DNA from: Coprobacter secundus
GTDB lineage: Bacteria > Bacteroidota > Bacteroidia > Bacteroidales > Coprobacteraceae
DNA: 64,000 nucleotides
Direction: 5' to 3'
Assembly (NCBI GenBank): GCA_000803105.1
Contig: JTDA01000009.1
Location: forward strand, 62,001 to 126,000
Shown here piece by piece: positions 1 through 8,379 of the stretch. Made by a program: the position numbers and the translations under genes. The first letter of the stretch is position 1, and each line of letters starts with the position of its first letter. The notes below the pieces were generated by a model. That model was given only the letters and a program-made list of their open reading frames with translations. It had not been told where the DNA came from and searched no databases.

Positions 1-2487
1 GTTTCTGTATTAAAGATGTCAAATGATAGTACGGAATATAAAAAATTGGTAAAAGATACAAAGACTAAAAAGGGATTATTCGTAACACACTTTTCTAAAG
101 CACATAAACTGTATTTTGAAATTCCAGATACGGCATTTTTTCATACTTATTTGCTTACAAATCGAATTGCAAGTACAAGTAATACTCAGGATTTTGTTGC
201 AGGGCAGATGGTTACGCGACCTTTGCTCATACGTTTGAGCAAGGATGGAAATAATGTATATATACATAAAGTACAAACCGATAATGTTGTTGCAAAAGCA
301 GATCCGATTGCTTCCGCATTTGATAAAAACTTTATGAATCCGGTGCTCAAGGCATTTAAAATTGTTGCAAGGAATGGTAAAAATGTGGTAATAGATGTTT
401 CTTCTTTTTTTGGTGGAAATGAAAAATGTATAAGTCCTTTAAAGCCAGAAAATCCATTAGCAAAGCTATTAGGGAACAGTAAAGCGATAAAAGGAACATT
501 TGTTTCGGATGCTTCGTCTATCACTGAAGTGAAAACTTTTCCTCAAAATATAGAAATAAAAAGTTCTATGTCTTTTACAACTTCACCTTTGAACGAACCG
601 TATACGGTAATTGTTCATCGGTCTTTTTTGTTGTTGCCAGATGAACCTATGAGAATGAGATTGCAAGATAATAGAGTAGGGTATTTTAGTTCAGATCAAT
701 CTTTATATACATCATCAAGAGATAAAGTTGAACTTTATACATTTATTCATCGTTGGCGTTTAGAGCCAAAAGAAAAAGAGAAAGAGAAATATTTTAGGGG
801 GGAATTGGTCGAACCTCGTAAACCGATTGTGTTTTATGTAGATAGTGCTTTCCCAGAAAAATGGAGAAAGGTAGTGAAACAAGGCATTGAGGATTGGAAT
901 ATAGCCTTTGAGGCGGCAGGTTTTAAAAATGCAATAAGAGCTTTGGACTATCCAAAAAATGATCCAAATTTCGATCCCGACGATATGCGTTATAGTTGTG
1001 TGAAATATGCTGCGACAACGACAGCTAATGCTATGGGACCAAGTTTTGTGGATCCTCGTAGCGGTGAAATTCTGACGGCTGATGTTATTTGGTATCATAA
1101 TATTATATCATTATTACATAATTGGCGTTTTACACAAACGGCTGCAGTTGATCCTCGTGTACGTAAATCTGTGTTTGATGATGATGTAATGCAAGAGTCT
1201 ATGCGTTATGTTGCAGCTCATGAGATAGGGCATACTTTGGGATTGATGCATAATATGGGTGCGAGTTATGCTTTTCCTGTAGATTCTTTGAGAAGTGTAA
1301 CATTTTCGAATAAATATGGTACGACTCCCAGTATAATGGACTATGCTCGTAATAATTTTATCGCACAGCCTGGTGATTTTGAGCGTGGAGTAAAACTTAC
1401 TCCTCCAGTTTTAGGCGTCTATGATATTTTTGCGATAAAATGGGGATATAGTATTATTCCTAATGTGGATTCTAAGGAGCAAGAAAAGGATATTTTAGAT
1501 AAGTGGATTGCTGAAAAGAAAAATGATTCGATGTATGAGTTTGGAGCACAGCAATTTTTTGGCACGATAGACCCTACTGACCAGACTGAAGATTTGGGAG
1601 ATAACCACATGAAAGCTGGAGATTTGTCAATTAGTAATTTAAAAATTATAATGCAAAATTTGGAAGTTTGGACATTACAGCCAGGACATACTTATGATGC
1701 TGTTGCTGATATGTATGCTCAAGTGGTGAAGCAGTATTCTCGCCATTTAGGACATGTGATGCCATATATTGGTGGCGTAAAATTTAAGGAGGTCCGTCAG
1801 GGGGAAGGTGAGCCAGCGAAGACTTATTTAGATAAAAAAGTGCAGAAAGAGGCAGTGTTGTGGTTGTTGAATCAGGCTCGTACTTATAATGAATGGCTTA
1901 CTCCTCCATCTTTAATGTTGAAACTATCTATTGATTTGAATTCGAATGATAAATTGCAGCATGCTATTGTAGGATGTCTTTTGTATCCGGCTAATTTGTA
2001 TCGTATTAAAGAAAGTGGGTTGGTTGACCCTAAGAATAATTATACACTTGAAAAATATATTAATGAGGTTATCACTGAAATATTTAGAGCTACATATAAC
2101 GGTGAAAAACTGAATGAAACGGAACAAAATTTACAGACAGCAGCTTTGTCTGTGATTATGGGCTATACGAATCTTATGACGACATCTACGGCAAAGAGTT
2201 CGTCAAAATCATTGTCAGATTATCTGGATATCGTTGCTTTAGGGTATGAGCATTCTATTCCTTGTAATTATCCTGATGATTTATTGGGAGAGGGCACAAC
2301 CTCTTTTTTACGAATCAATTTTGGGTTGCCGACTGTATCGCAAGCAGAAATTGCTCCTATTATGACTGCTAACCTTAAAAGGATACAATCTCTTTATAAG
2401 CAGAGAAGAGGGCAAATATCTGATGGACCTACTCGAGATTTTTATGATTATCAAATATTGAGAATTGAAAATTTATTTAAACAGTAA
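1..2487 (+). CDS. Zinc-dependent metalloprotease (DUF5117/DUF4953 type), 5' end outside window
   Basis: The reading frame is open from base 1. An internal ATG lies at 16, but the codons before it contain no stop and no signal peptide is visible, so the true start is probably upstream of the window. Counting from that ATG, 823 residues remain. The zinc motif HEIGHTLGLMHN (HExxHxxGxxH) is at residues 402-413, with catalytic Glu403 and ligands His402, His406 and His412. The N-terminal part resembles DUF5117 and the catalytic part DUF4953, a domain pair known from secreted Bacteroidota proteases. The gene ends 11 bp before the SusC gene, so it probably shares an operon with the SusC/SusD importer. 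Inference: it breaks down proteins whose peptides the SusCD pair imports. Confidence 0.85.
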   Translation, partial: VSVLKMSNDSTEYKKLVKDTKTKKGLFVTHFSKAHKLYFEIPDTAFFHTYLLTNRIASTSNTQDFVAGQMVTRPLLIRLSKDGNNVYIHKVQTDNVVAKADPIASAFDKNFMNPVLKAFKIVARNGKNVVIDVSSFFGGNEKCISPLKPENPLAKLLGNSKAIKGTFVSDASSITEVKTFPQNIEIKSSMSFTTSPLNEPYTVIVHRSFLLLPDEPMRMRLQDNRVGYFSSDQSLYTSSRDKVELYTFIHRWRLEPKEKEKEKYFRGELVEPRKPIVFYVDSAFPEKWRKVVKQGIEDWNIAFEAAGFKNAIRALDYPKNDPNFDPDDMRYSCVKYAATTTANAMGPSFVDPRSGEILTADVIWYHNIISLLHNWRFTQTAAVDPRVRKSVFDDDVMQESMRYVAAHEIGHTLGLMHNMGASYAFPVDSLRSVTFSNKYGTTPSIMDYARNNFIAQPGDFERGVKLTPPVLGVYDIFAIKWGYSIIPNVDSKEQEKDILDKWIAEKKNDSMYEFGAQQFFGTIDPTDQTEDLGDNHMKAGDLSISNLKIIMQNLEVWTLQPGHTYDAVADMYAQVVKQYSRHLGHVMPYIGGVKFKEVRQGEGEPAKTYLDKKVQKEAVLWLLNQARTYNEWLTPPSLMLKLSIDLNSNDKLQHAIVGCLLYPANLYRIKESGLVDPKNNYTLEKYINEVITEIFRATYNGEKLNETEQNLQTAALSVIMGYTNLMTTSTAKSSSKSLSDYLDIVALGYEHSIPCNYPDDLLGEGTTSFLRINFGLPTVSQAEIAPIMTANLKRIQSLYKQRRGQISDGPTRDFYDYQILRIENLFKQ

Positions 2488-2498
2488 TATTTATATAG

Positions 2499-5400
2499 AT
2501 GAATGATATGGCAAGAATACTATATATATTCTTACTGAGCTTTTTTTCTTTTAATGTATTGGCTCAGAATACCTTGAGTACATTTACGGTCAAGGGAACA
2601 GTAGTGGATACATCTGGAGAGCCGGTGATTGGTGCAACAGTGAAAATCAAGGATACTACAACTGCGACAATAACTGATGTTAATGGTAGTTTCTCAATGT
2701 TGGTTTCTGGTAAAGATGTGAAATTAGTGGCTTCATTTATAGGATATCAATCAAAGGAAATTACAGTAAAGAAAGGAGAGACACCTATCCGTTTTGTTTT
2801 GGCGGAGGATGCCCAAAATCTTGATGAAGTTGTTATTGTTGGATACGGAACACAAAAAAAATCTTCGTTGACCAGTTCTGTTGAAGTAATCAGAGGAGAG
2901 GATCTTTTGCAGATGCCTACTGCAAATCTTGATGAGGCTCTTAATGGACAAGTAGCAGGATTACAGGTTATGTCATCTACTGGAGATCCTAGTTCTGCTA
3001 AGGAAGCGGATATTCGTATTCGAGGGGTAATTGGTGCCCCCTTGCTTGTTATTGATGGAGTCCCTCGATTTGGTAATAATACATCGGACGGAGAGATGAG
3101 ATTATCGGATTTGAATCCGGATGATATAGAAAGTATATCTGTATTAAAAGATGCAGCAGCAGCAGCAGTTTATGGTGCTCGTGCTGCGAATGGAGTTATA
3201 CTGGTAAAGACAAAGCGTGGTGTCAATGCCAATCAGAAAGTCCGAGTAAATTATCGGGGACAATTTAATTTACAGCAAGCTACGGAGCTTCCAAAATTCC
3301 TTGGAGCATATGATTTTGCTCAATTGTATAATACTGCTGTTGAAAATTCAATGAGTGAAAATTATACACAATATACAGAAGAACAGCTGGAAATGATTCG
3401 TACCCATTCTAATCCTAATGTATATGGAGATGAAAATTTGTTAGATTATTTAAATAAGTTTGGATATTCGACAATACATAGCTTATCTGTTTCTGGAGGA
3501 TCTGGATTTATTAAATATTATGTTTCTGGAGGATATACCAATACAAAAGGTTTATATAGTGGAGTTGGTAGAGATAGATATAATTATTCTATAAAATTAG
3601 ATGCGACTTTACTTAAGGGATTAGTCCTTTCTTTAGATGTAAATGGAAATCGGTCAGAAAACAAAAACACCAGCTATACAACTATTGATGCTGCGTATAG
3701 TTATTCTCCATTACAGACATTGAAATTTACGGATGGTTCTCTTGCTAGTTTAAGTGGCAGTAATCCATTGCTTGCTGTTGAGGGGTTGGGAGGTTATATA
3801 AAAAATAAGACTAATTTTAATACGATTTCGGCAAATTTGAATTATGAGTTTTCTCGTATTAAAGGGCTTTCGATGTATCTGAGAGCTACTTTTGACAGTA
3901 ATAACTCGATAGAAAAAAGATTCAATAACCCCACTACTTTGTATCTTTATGATGAGAAAGATGGTTCTTTCTCAGAAGATCCGCTTACGACTTATCCTAA
4001 AGCAAAAATTACTTTGGAACAGAGGGATCAATTTGTTGATAATAAATTACTTGAAGCAGGGATTAATTATAGTAGAACATTTGTAGAAAAACATAATGTC
4101 TCAGGTATGTTTGTCGCTAATTATCAAGACTATAAAAACTTATATATGGATGGCACAAATAATGATATGCCTGGGGAATATCCTGAAACGATGGGGACTG
4201 TTACAGATAGTAGTTTGAGTGGTAATGAGTATTATTATCAGAGAGCCTCTTTTATAGGACGAGCTACTTATGGGTATGATAATCGATATTTTATTGAAGG
4301 TAGTTTCCGTATTGATGGGTCTACCAAATTTCATCCAAATAATCGGTGGGGCTTTTTCCCTACGGTTTCGGCTTCTTGGATATTGTCGAATGAACGTTTT
4401 TTCAAACAGTGGGACCAACCTGTCATATCAAATATAAAATTCAGGGCATCAACTGGTATCTTAGGTCGTGATGGAGGTATCTCGGATTATGCATATCTTA
4501 ATAATTATATTTATGTTGTATCGCAAGGATATAATATAAATTCTTCATATAAACCGGGAATTATAATGGATACGAATACTTATCCAAATCCTGATTTAAA
4601 ATGGGAGAAAAGTAAGGATTATAATATTGCTGCTGACCTTGGTTTATGGGGAAATCGTATTGGAGTGACGTTTGAACACTATTGGAGATACAGGACAAAT
4701 ATGATTACTTCAGCCCCTACTTATTTGTATCCTCCTTCGACTGGGACAAACGGGGTTGTTCCGGAAATGAATTTTGGTAAAGTGAAAACTTGGGGTTGGG
4801 ATCTTACGCTGACTCATAAAAATACTATTCGTAAAGTCCGGTATGATGTTGCTCTAACTCTTTCTAAAGTAAATGATAGAGTTCTGGATTATGGAGATGA
4901 ATCTACTGTTACTCCGTCTCTTCGTCGTAAAGGTGGAAATTATATGGTGTGGAAAGTATATGAAGCTGACGGATTGTTTCAATCATATGAAGAAATTATG
5001 TCTGCCCCAGATCATGATGGAAATGGAAATGCGTCTATTGCTCCGGGAGATATCCGATATAAAGATCAGGATGGTGATGGCTCTATAACTGAAAATGATC
5101 AGATATATGTTAAGAATTCATCTTATCCAGATATGGCTTTTAGTATAAAGTTGGGACTGCAGTATAAGGGCTTTTTCATGAATGCGATGTTTCAAGGAGT
5201 ATCAGGATACCAGCAAAAAGTTAATGAACTTTATACTCTTGAAAGTGGAAGCTTACCTAGGTTTCAAGAGTATCATTTGAATGATAGTTGGACAGAAAGT
5301 AATCCTGGTGCCAATTATCCGAGAGTAAAATTTGCATCTAAGACTGATAATAATAGGAGGGAGTCTACATTCTGGATTAAAGATTGCAATTTTGTCAGGC

Positions 5401-5591
5401 TTAAAAGTTTGTCAGTGGGATATGGATTACCTGCATCCTTGCTTCGGAAATGGAAAATATCATCATTGAGTATAGCTTTGCAGGGAAGTAATTTATTTAC
5501 ATTGTCTTCTCTTGATAATATGGATCCGGAATCTTTACGAGGATATCCTATTCAGAGGTCTTATGGTGTAACACTTAATTTTGGATTTTAA
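2499..5591 (+). CDS. SusC/RagA-family TonB-linked outer membrane protein
   Basis: This 1030-residue protein has the full SusC layout: a signal peptide ending near VLAQ, a carboxypeptidase-regulatory-like domain (about residues 30-110, with GEPVIGATVKI), a TonB-box region around DEVVIVGYGTQKK, a plug domain with the usual IRIRG and PLLVIDGVPR stretches, and a 22-strand barrel ending in an aromatic C-terminus (LNFGF). The start could be Met1 (2499) or Met4 (2508); the second places the hydrophobic segment directly at the N-terminus. Acidic DxDGDG loops near residue 860 are common in this family. It lies between a metalloprotease and a SusD gene, so imported peptides are a more likely substrate than glycans: there are no glycoside hydrolases nearby. 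The substrate is inferred only from the neighbours. Confidence 0.95.
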   Translation: MNDMARILYIFLLSFFSFNVLAQNTLSTFTVKGTVVDTSGEPVIGATVKIKDTTTATITDVNGSFSMLVSGKDVKLVASFIGYQSKEITVKKGETPIRFVLAEDAQNLDEVVIVGYGTQKKSSLTSSVEVIRGEDLLQMPTANLDEALNGQVAGLQVMSSTGDPSSAKEADIRIRGVIGAPLLVIDGVPRFGNNTSDGEMRLSDLNPDDIESISVLKDAAAAAVYGARAANGVILVKTKRGVNANQKVRVNYRGQFNLQQATELPKFLGAYDFAQLYNTAVENSMSENYTQYTEEQLEMIRTHSNPNVYGDENLLDYLNKFGYSTIHSLSVSGGSGFIKYYVSGGYTNTKGLYSGVGRDRYNYSIKLDATLLKGLVLSLDVNGNRSENKNTSYTTIDAAYSYSPLQTLKFTDGSLASLSGSNPLLAVEGLGGYIKNKTNFNTISANLNYEFSRIKGLSMYLRATFDSNNSIEKRFNNPTTLYLYDEKDGSFSEDPLTTYPKAKITLEQRDQFVDNKLLEAGINYSRTFVEKHNVSGMFVANYQDYKNLYMDGTNNDMPGEYPETMGTVTDSSLSGNEYYYQRASFIGRATYGYDNRYFIEGSFRIDGSTKFHPNNRWGFFPTVSASWILSNERFFKQWDQPVISNIKFRASTGILGRDGGISDYAYLNNYIYVVSQGYNINSSYKPGIIMDTNTYPNPDLKWEKSKDYNIAADLGLWGNRIGVTFEHYWRYRTNMITSAPTYLYPPSTGTNGVVPEMNFGKVKTWGWDLTLTHKNTIRKVRYDVALTLSKVNDRVLDYGDESTVTPSLRRKGGNYMVWKVYEADGLFQSYEEIMSAPDHDGNGNASIAPGDIRYKDQDGDGSITENDQIYVKNSSYPDMAFSIKLGLQYKGFFMNAMFQGVSGYQQKVNELYTLESGSLPRFQEYHLNDSWTESNPGANYPRVKFASKTDNNRRESTFWIKDCNFVRLKSLSVGYGLPASLLRKWKISSLSIALQGSNLFTLSSLDNMDPESLRGYPIQRSYGVTLNFGF

Positions 5592-5623
5592 AGGATGATT
5601 GGTTGTTTTGGAAAACTAAAAAT

Positions 5624-7390
5624 ATGATTGTAAAGATGAAATCTTATATAATATTAGTATTGGCTTTTGTTATTTTATTGACACAAAATTCATGTTTCAG
5701 AGAAGAGCCAAACAATAAGCTTTCTCAAGAGTCTATTTGGAAAAATGAATTATTACTTGATGAATATGTGCTTCCTTGGTATAGGAATATGGACAATGGT
5801 TTTTCCACATATGTAACGACAATTATGAAAGGGCTCGGTCGAGAGTATGAACCTTGGTATGGAGATCAAATAACTGTAAGCCGTTCAGACTGGTATAGTG
5901 CCGATTATGGAGATATTTTGAAAAGCAATATGGAAGGAATTACAAGACGAGCAAGAACTCGCTGGTCTACTTATTATACTCAAATACAGTCTATAAACTT
6001 ATTGTTAGAGAATGAGAAAGAAATTGCGGATGGAGAACATAAAACAAGAGTGTTGGGGGAGGCTCATTTTTTTAGGGCTTATTATTATTATATGCTTCTC
6101 CGTAATTATGGTGGTCCGTTATTGATTAAAAATACGTATGATCCGTTGCGTGACAATAAGAAATTTCCTCGGGCGTCTTATGAAGAGACGGTAAATTATA
6201 TTGTGTCAGAAGCTCGAATTGCTGCTGGATTATTACAACCAGCAGAAAATAGTGATGTTGGAAGAGCAAATAAAGGGGTTGCTTTGATGTTAATTGCAAA
6301 GACATATTTTTGGGCATCTGGAAGTAAATTTCAAAATCAAACCAAAGAATATTTAGGCTTTCCTGATGACCGATCTGATGCGATGATGACCGAGGCTGCA
6401 AAAGCCTATGATGAATTGATGAAATTGAATTATGGACTTGTACAGATTAATGCAACGACAAAAGATGAAATCGTATCCCAATATAGGAATATTTTTTTGA
6501 CAAAGAATACTACTGAGTCTATTTGGGAGATTCAGCATTCGGATGATGGTAATTTTGATACAGGATTTGGGCATAAGTTAGATAGAGATGCTGCAGCTCC
6601 ATCTTTTGGCGGAACTTATGCAGCTTATGTTCCTACTCAGAATCATGTAAATGAATATCGTACGATTACGGGGAAAACAATTACAGAAGCAGGTACGGAT
6701 TATGACCCTGCAAATCCATATGAAAATCGAGATTATCGCTTTTATGCAAATATATTATATGATGGTTGTAGTTTTAAAAGCCATACGATGGATATTCACT
6801 ATACTAAAGTTGATGGTACAGAGATTCCAGGGGAAGATTTGGTTAAGTATGGCTCGTCAACCACAGCTACATTTACAAAGACTGGTTATTATTTGGGAAA
6901 GTTTGTAAGAGAATCTCAGAAGATAGATAATGACGAAGTGTATGCAAGTAGCCAGAATTGTATTATTTGGCGTTATGCTGAAGTCTTGTTGGATTATGCT
7001 GAAATTGATTTTAAACAGGGACGGGTTGGCGATGCAAAGGAAAAATTGAATCAGATACGACGTCGGGTGCATATGCCAGAATATAATACTGTTACTTGGG
7101 ATGATATTGTCAATGAACGTAGAGTGGAATTGGCTTTTGAAAAGTCAACATATTGGGATTTTCTACGTTGGGGAAATGCTGAAGAGAAGATGACCGGAAC
7201 TACAAATCCTTTGAAAGGTATAAAGATTGTAAAAGAAGAAGGTAAGCCGACTACTTATACAGAAACAATTGTAAATGGAAAAAATTCAAAGATGAGACTT
7301 TTCAGGGCTATACAATATTTTCAGCCGATACCTTGGGATGAGATTAGATATCATGGGATTGAACAAAATCCGGATTGGAAAGAAATGTAA
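5624..7390 (+). CDS. SusD/RagB-family outer-membrane lipoprotein
   Basis: SusD-type proteins form the surface lid of the SusC transporter and capture substrate. The protein has a lipoprotein signal with lipobox LTQNSC followed by acidic and polar residues. TPR-like helices follow, including the RAYYYYMLLRNYGG stretch typical of the SusD fold, and the C-terminal region contains ERRVELAFE and YWDFLRWG, both characteristic of the family. The frame is open back to a TTG at 5603, but ATG 5624 or 5636 (MKSYII) gives a normal lipoprotein signal; 5624 is used here. The gene lies 32 bp after susC and is certainly co-transcribed with it. No divergence from normal SusD length (about 590 residues) is seen. 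Confidence 0.95.
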   Translation: MIVKMKSYIILVLAFVILLTQNSCFREEPNNKLSQESIWKNELLLDEYVLPWYRNMDNGFSTYVTTIMKGLGREYEPWYGDQITVSRSDWYSADYGDILKSNMEGITRRARTRWSTYYTQIQSINLLLENEKEIADGEHKTRVLGEAHFFRAYYYYMLLRNYGGPLLIKNTYDPLRDNKKFPRASYEETVNYIVSEARIAAGLLQPAENSDVGRANKGVALMLIAKTYFWASGSKFQNQTKEYLGFPDDRSDAMMTEAAKAYDELMKLNYGLVQINATTKDEIVSQYRNIFLTKNTTESIWEIQHSDDGNFDTGFGHKLDRDAAAPSFGGTYAAYVPTQNHVNEYRTITGKTITEAGTDYDPANPYENRDYRFYANILYDGCSFKSHTMDIHYTKVDGTEIPGEDLVKYGSSTTATFTKTGYYLGKFVRESQKIDNDEVYASSQNCIIWRYAEVLLDYAEIDFKQGRVGDAKEKLNQIRRRVHMPEYNTVTWDDIVNERRVELAFEKSTYWDFLRWGNAEEKMTGTTNPLKGIKIVKEEGKPTTYTETIVNGKNSKMRLFRAIQYFQPIPWDEIRYHGIEQNPDWKEM

Positions 7391-7426
7391 ATTGATTCGA
7401 TTAATAAATTTAAAAATTGATGTGTT

Positions 7427-8293
7427 ATGAAAAGATTATTACTAACAGTGACGTGTTTGGGGTTATTGATGACTGTGCATGCACAGTATAATGTGTTTGA
7501 TGCTGCTGACGTTGATGAACAGGGGTGGCTCTGGTTTGATAGTCAAGCAAAAATTGACAAGTATGTCGGATTGGAGGGCTCTGGCAAATTAATAGAAATG
7601 ATTGCAGCCGATTATGAACCGTTTGAAGATGATGAGGCTTCTGCAGATTTTGTGGGAGCAGGTACGGATGGTAATGAAGGAGGTCCTGAAGCTAAGAAGG
7701 GAGCCATAAAATTAGTGGAAGGACAAACATCAGGTTCTTCTGATGGTGGAGGGATTTATATGAAAATATCGGACTGTGTTGAGTTTAGTTTATTTTTGTC
7801 TTCGGAAGGAAGAATGGCCCCGGGTGTATATCGAGGAGAATGGTCTGATATATTGGGCGATTTCGCTTTGGTTAAGGGATATATGCCTACAGCTTGGACT
7901 CAATTAAGTAAGGCAGGTCAATATACATGGAACAATATTCAGGAACTGTCCAATGCTAATACGGGTGCCACTATTGGTTCAGAAGGTGATGTTGCCGTTT
8001 ATATTAAAAATCAAGGTACGAGTCCTTTATTTATTCATGGTATAAAATTGCTTTCTTCTAAGTTGTCGGGAATGGAAACTTCGACAAAGGATAAGCATCT
8101 GGAAATTTTGTTTGATGGTACAACTATACGATTGGAAGAGAAAGCAGAAATAAATGTTTATGATTCGAAAGGAGCACTTGTATGCGCAGCAACAGCATCC
8201 GGACTTTCGACCCAGGGATTGGCTCAAGGGGTGTATATTGTAAAAGCTCATAATGAAAAAGCTCAAAATGTATTGAAAATTGTCGTACGATAA
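7427..8293 (+). CDS. Secreted protein with T9SS C-terminal sorting domain, function unknown
   Basis: The 288-residue protein begins with a clear signal peptide (MKRLLLTV...VHAQ). It ends in a T9SS type A sorting domain: EINVYDSKGALV, then a GLSTQGLAQGVYIVKAH stretch and a basic C-terminus. The middle (about residues 25-210) matches no family I recognise; it is rich in Gly, Asp and Ser and looks like a beta-sandwich or lectin-like module. It follows susD by 36 bp and ends the operon at a strong hairpin. In peptide or glycan uptake loci this position is often held by a surface binding protein. That role is inference from position only. Confidence 0.75.
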   Translation: MKRLLLTVTCLGLLMTVHAQYNVFDAADVDEQGWLWFDSQAKIDKYVGLEGSGKLIEMIAADYEPFEDDEASADFVGAGTDGNEGGPEAKKGAIKLVEGQTSGSSDGGGIYMKISDCVEFSLFLSSEGRMAPGVYRGEWSDILGDFALVKGYMPTAWTQLSKAGQYTWNNIQELSNANTGATIGSEGDVAVYIKNQGTSPLFIHGIKLLSSKLSGMETSTKDKHLEILFDGTTIRLEEKAEINVYDSKGALVCAATASGLSTQGLAQGVYIVKAHNEKAQNVLKIVVR

Positions 8294-8298
8294 AATAT

Positions 8299-8345
8299 AA
8301 ATCTGGCACAGTTTTTATAAAACAATATAAAACTGTGCCAGATTT
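8299..8345 (+). terminator. Intrinsic terminator after the SusCD operon
   Basis: A perfect 17-bp inverted repeat (8299-8315 and 8329-8345) encloses a 13-nt loop. The stem core is TCTGGCACAG / CTGTGCCAGA and ends in T-rich sequence. It separates the SusCD operon from the next protease gene. Confidence 0.85.
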
Positions 8346-8379
8346 GTATTTATAGGGATTTCACGCTCAAAAAATAGAT

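Noticed and set aside
8299..8315. TGGCACAG in the terminator as a sigma-54 promoter
   Set aside because: There is no TTGC element at the right spacing, and it forms one arm of a perfect hairpin.
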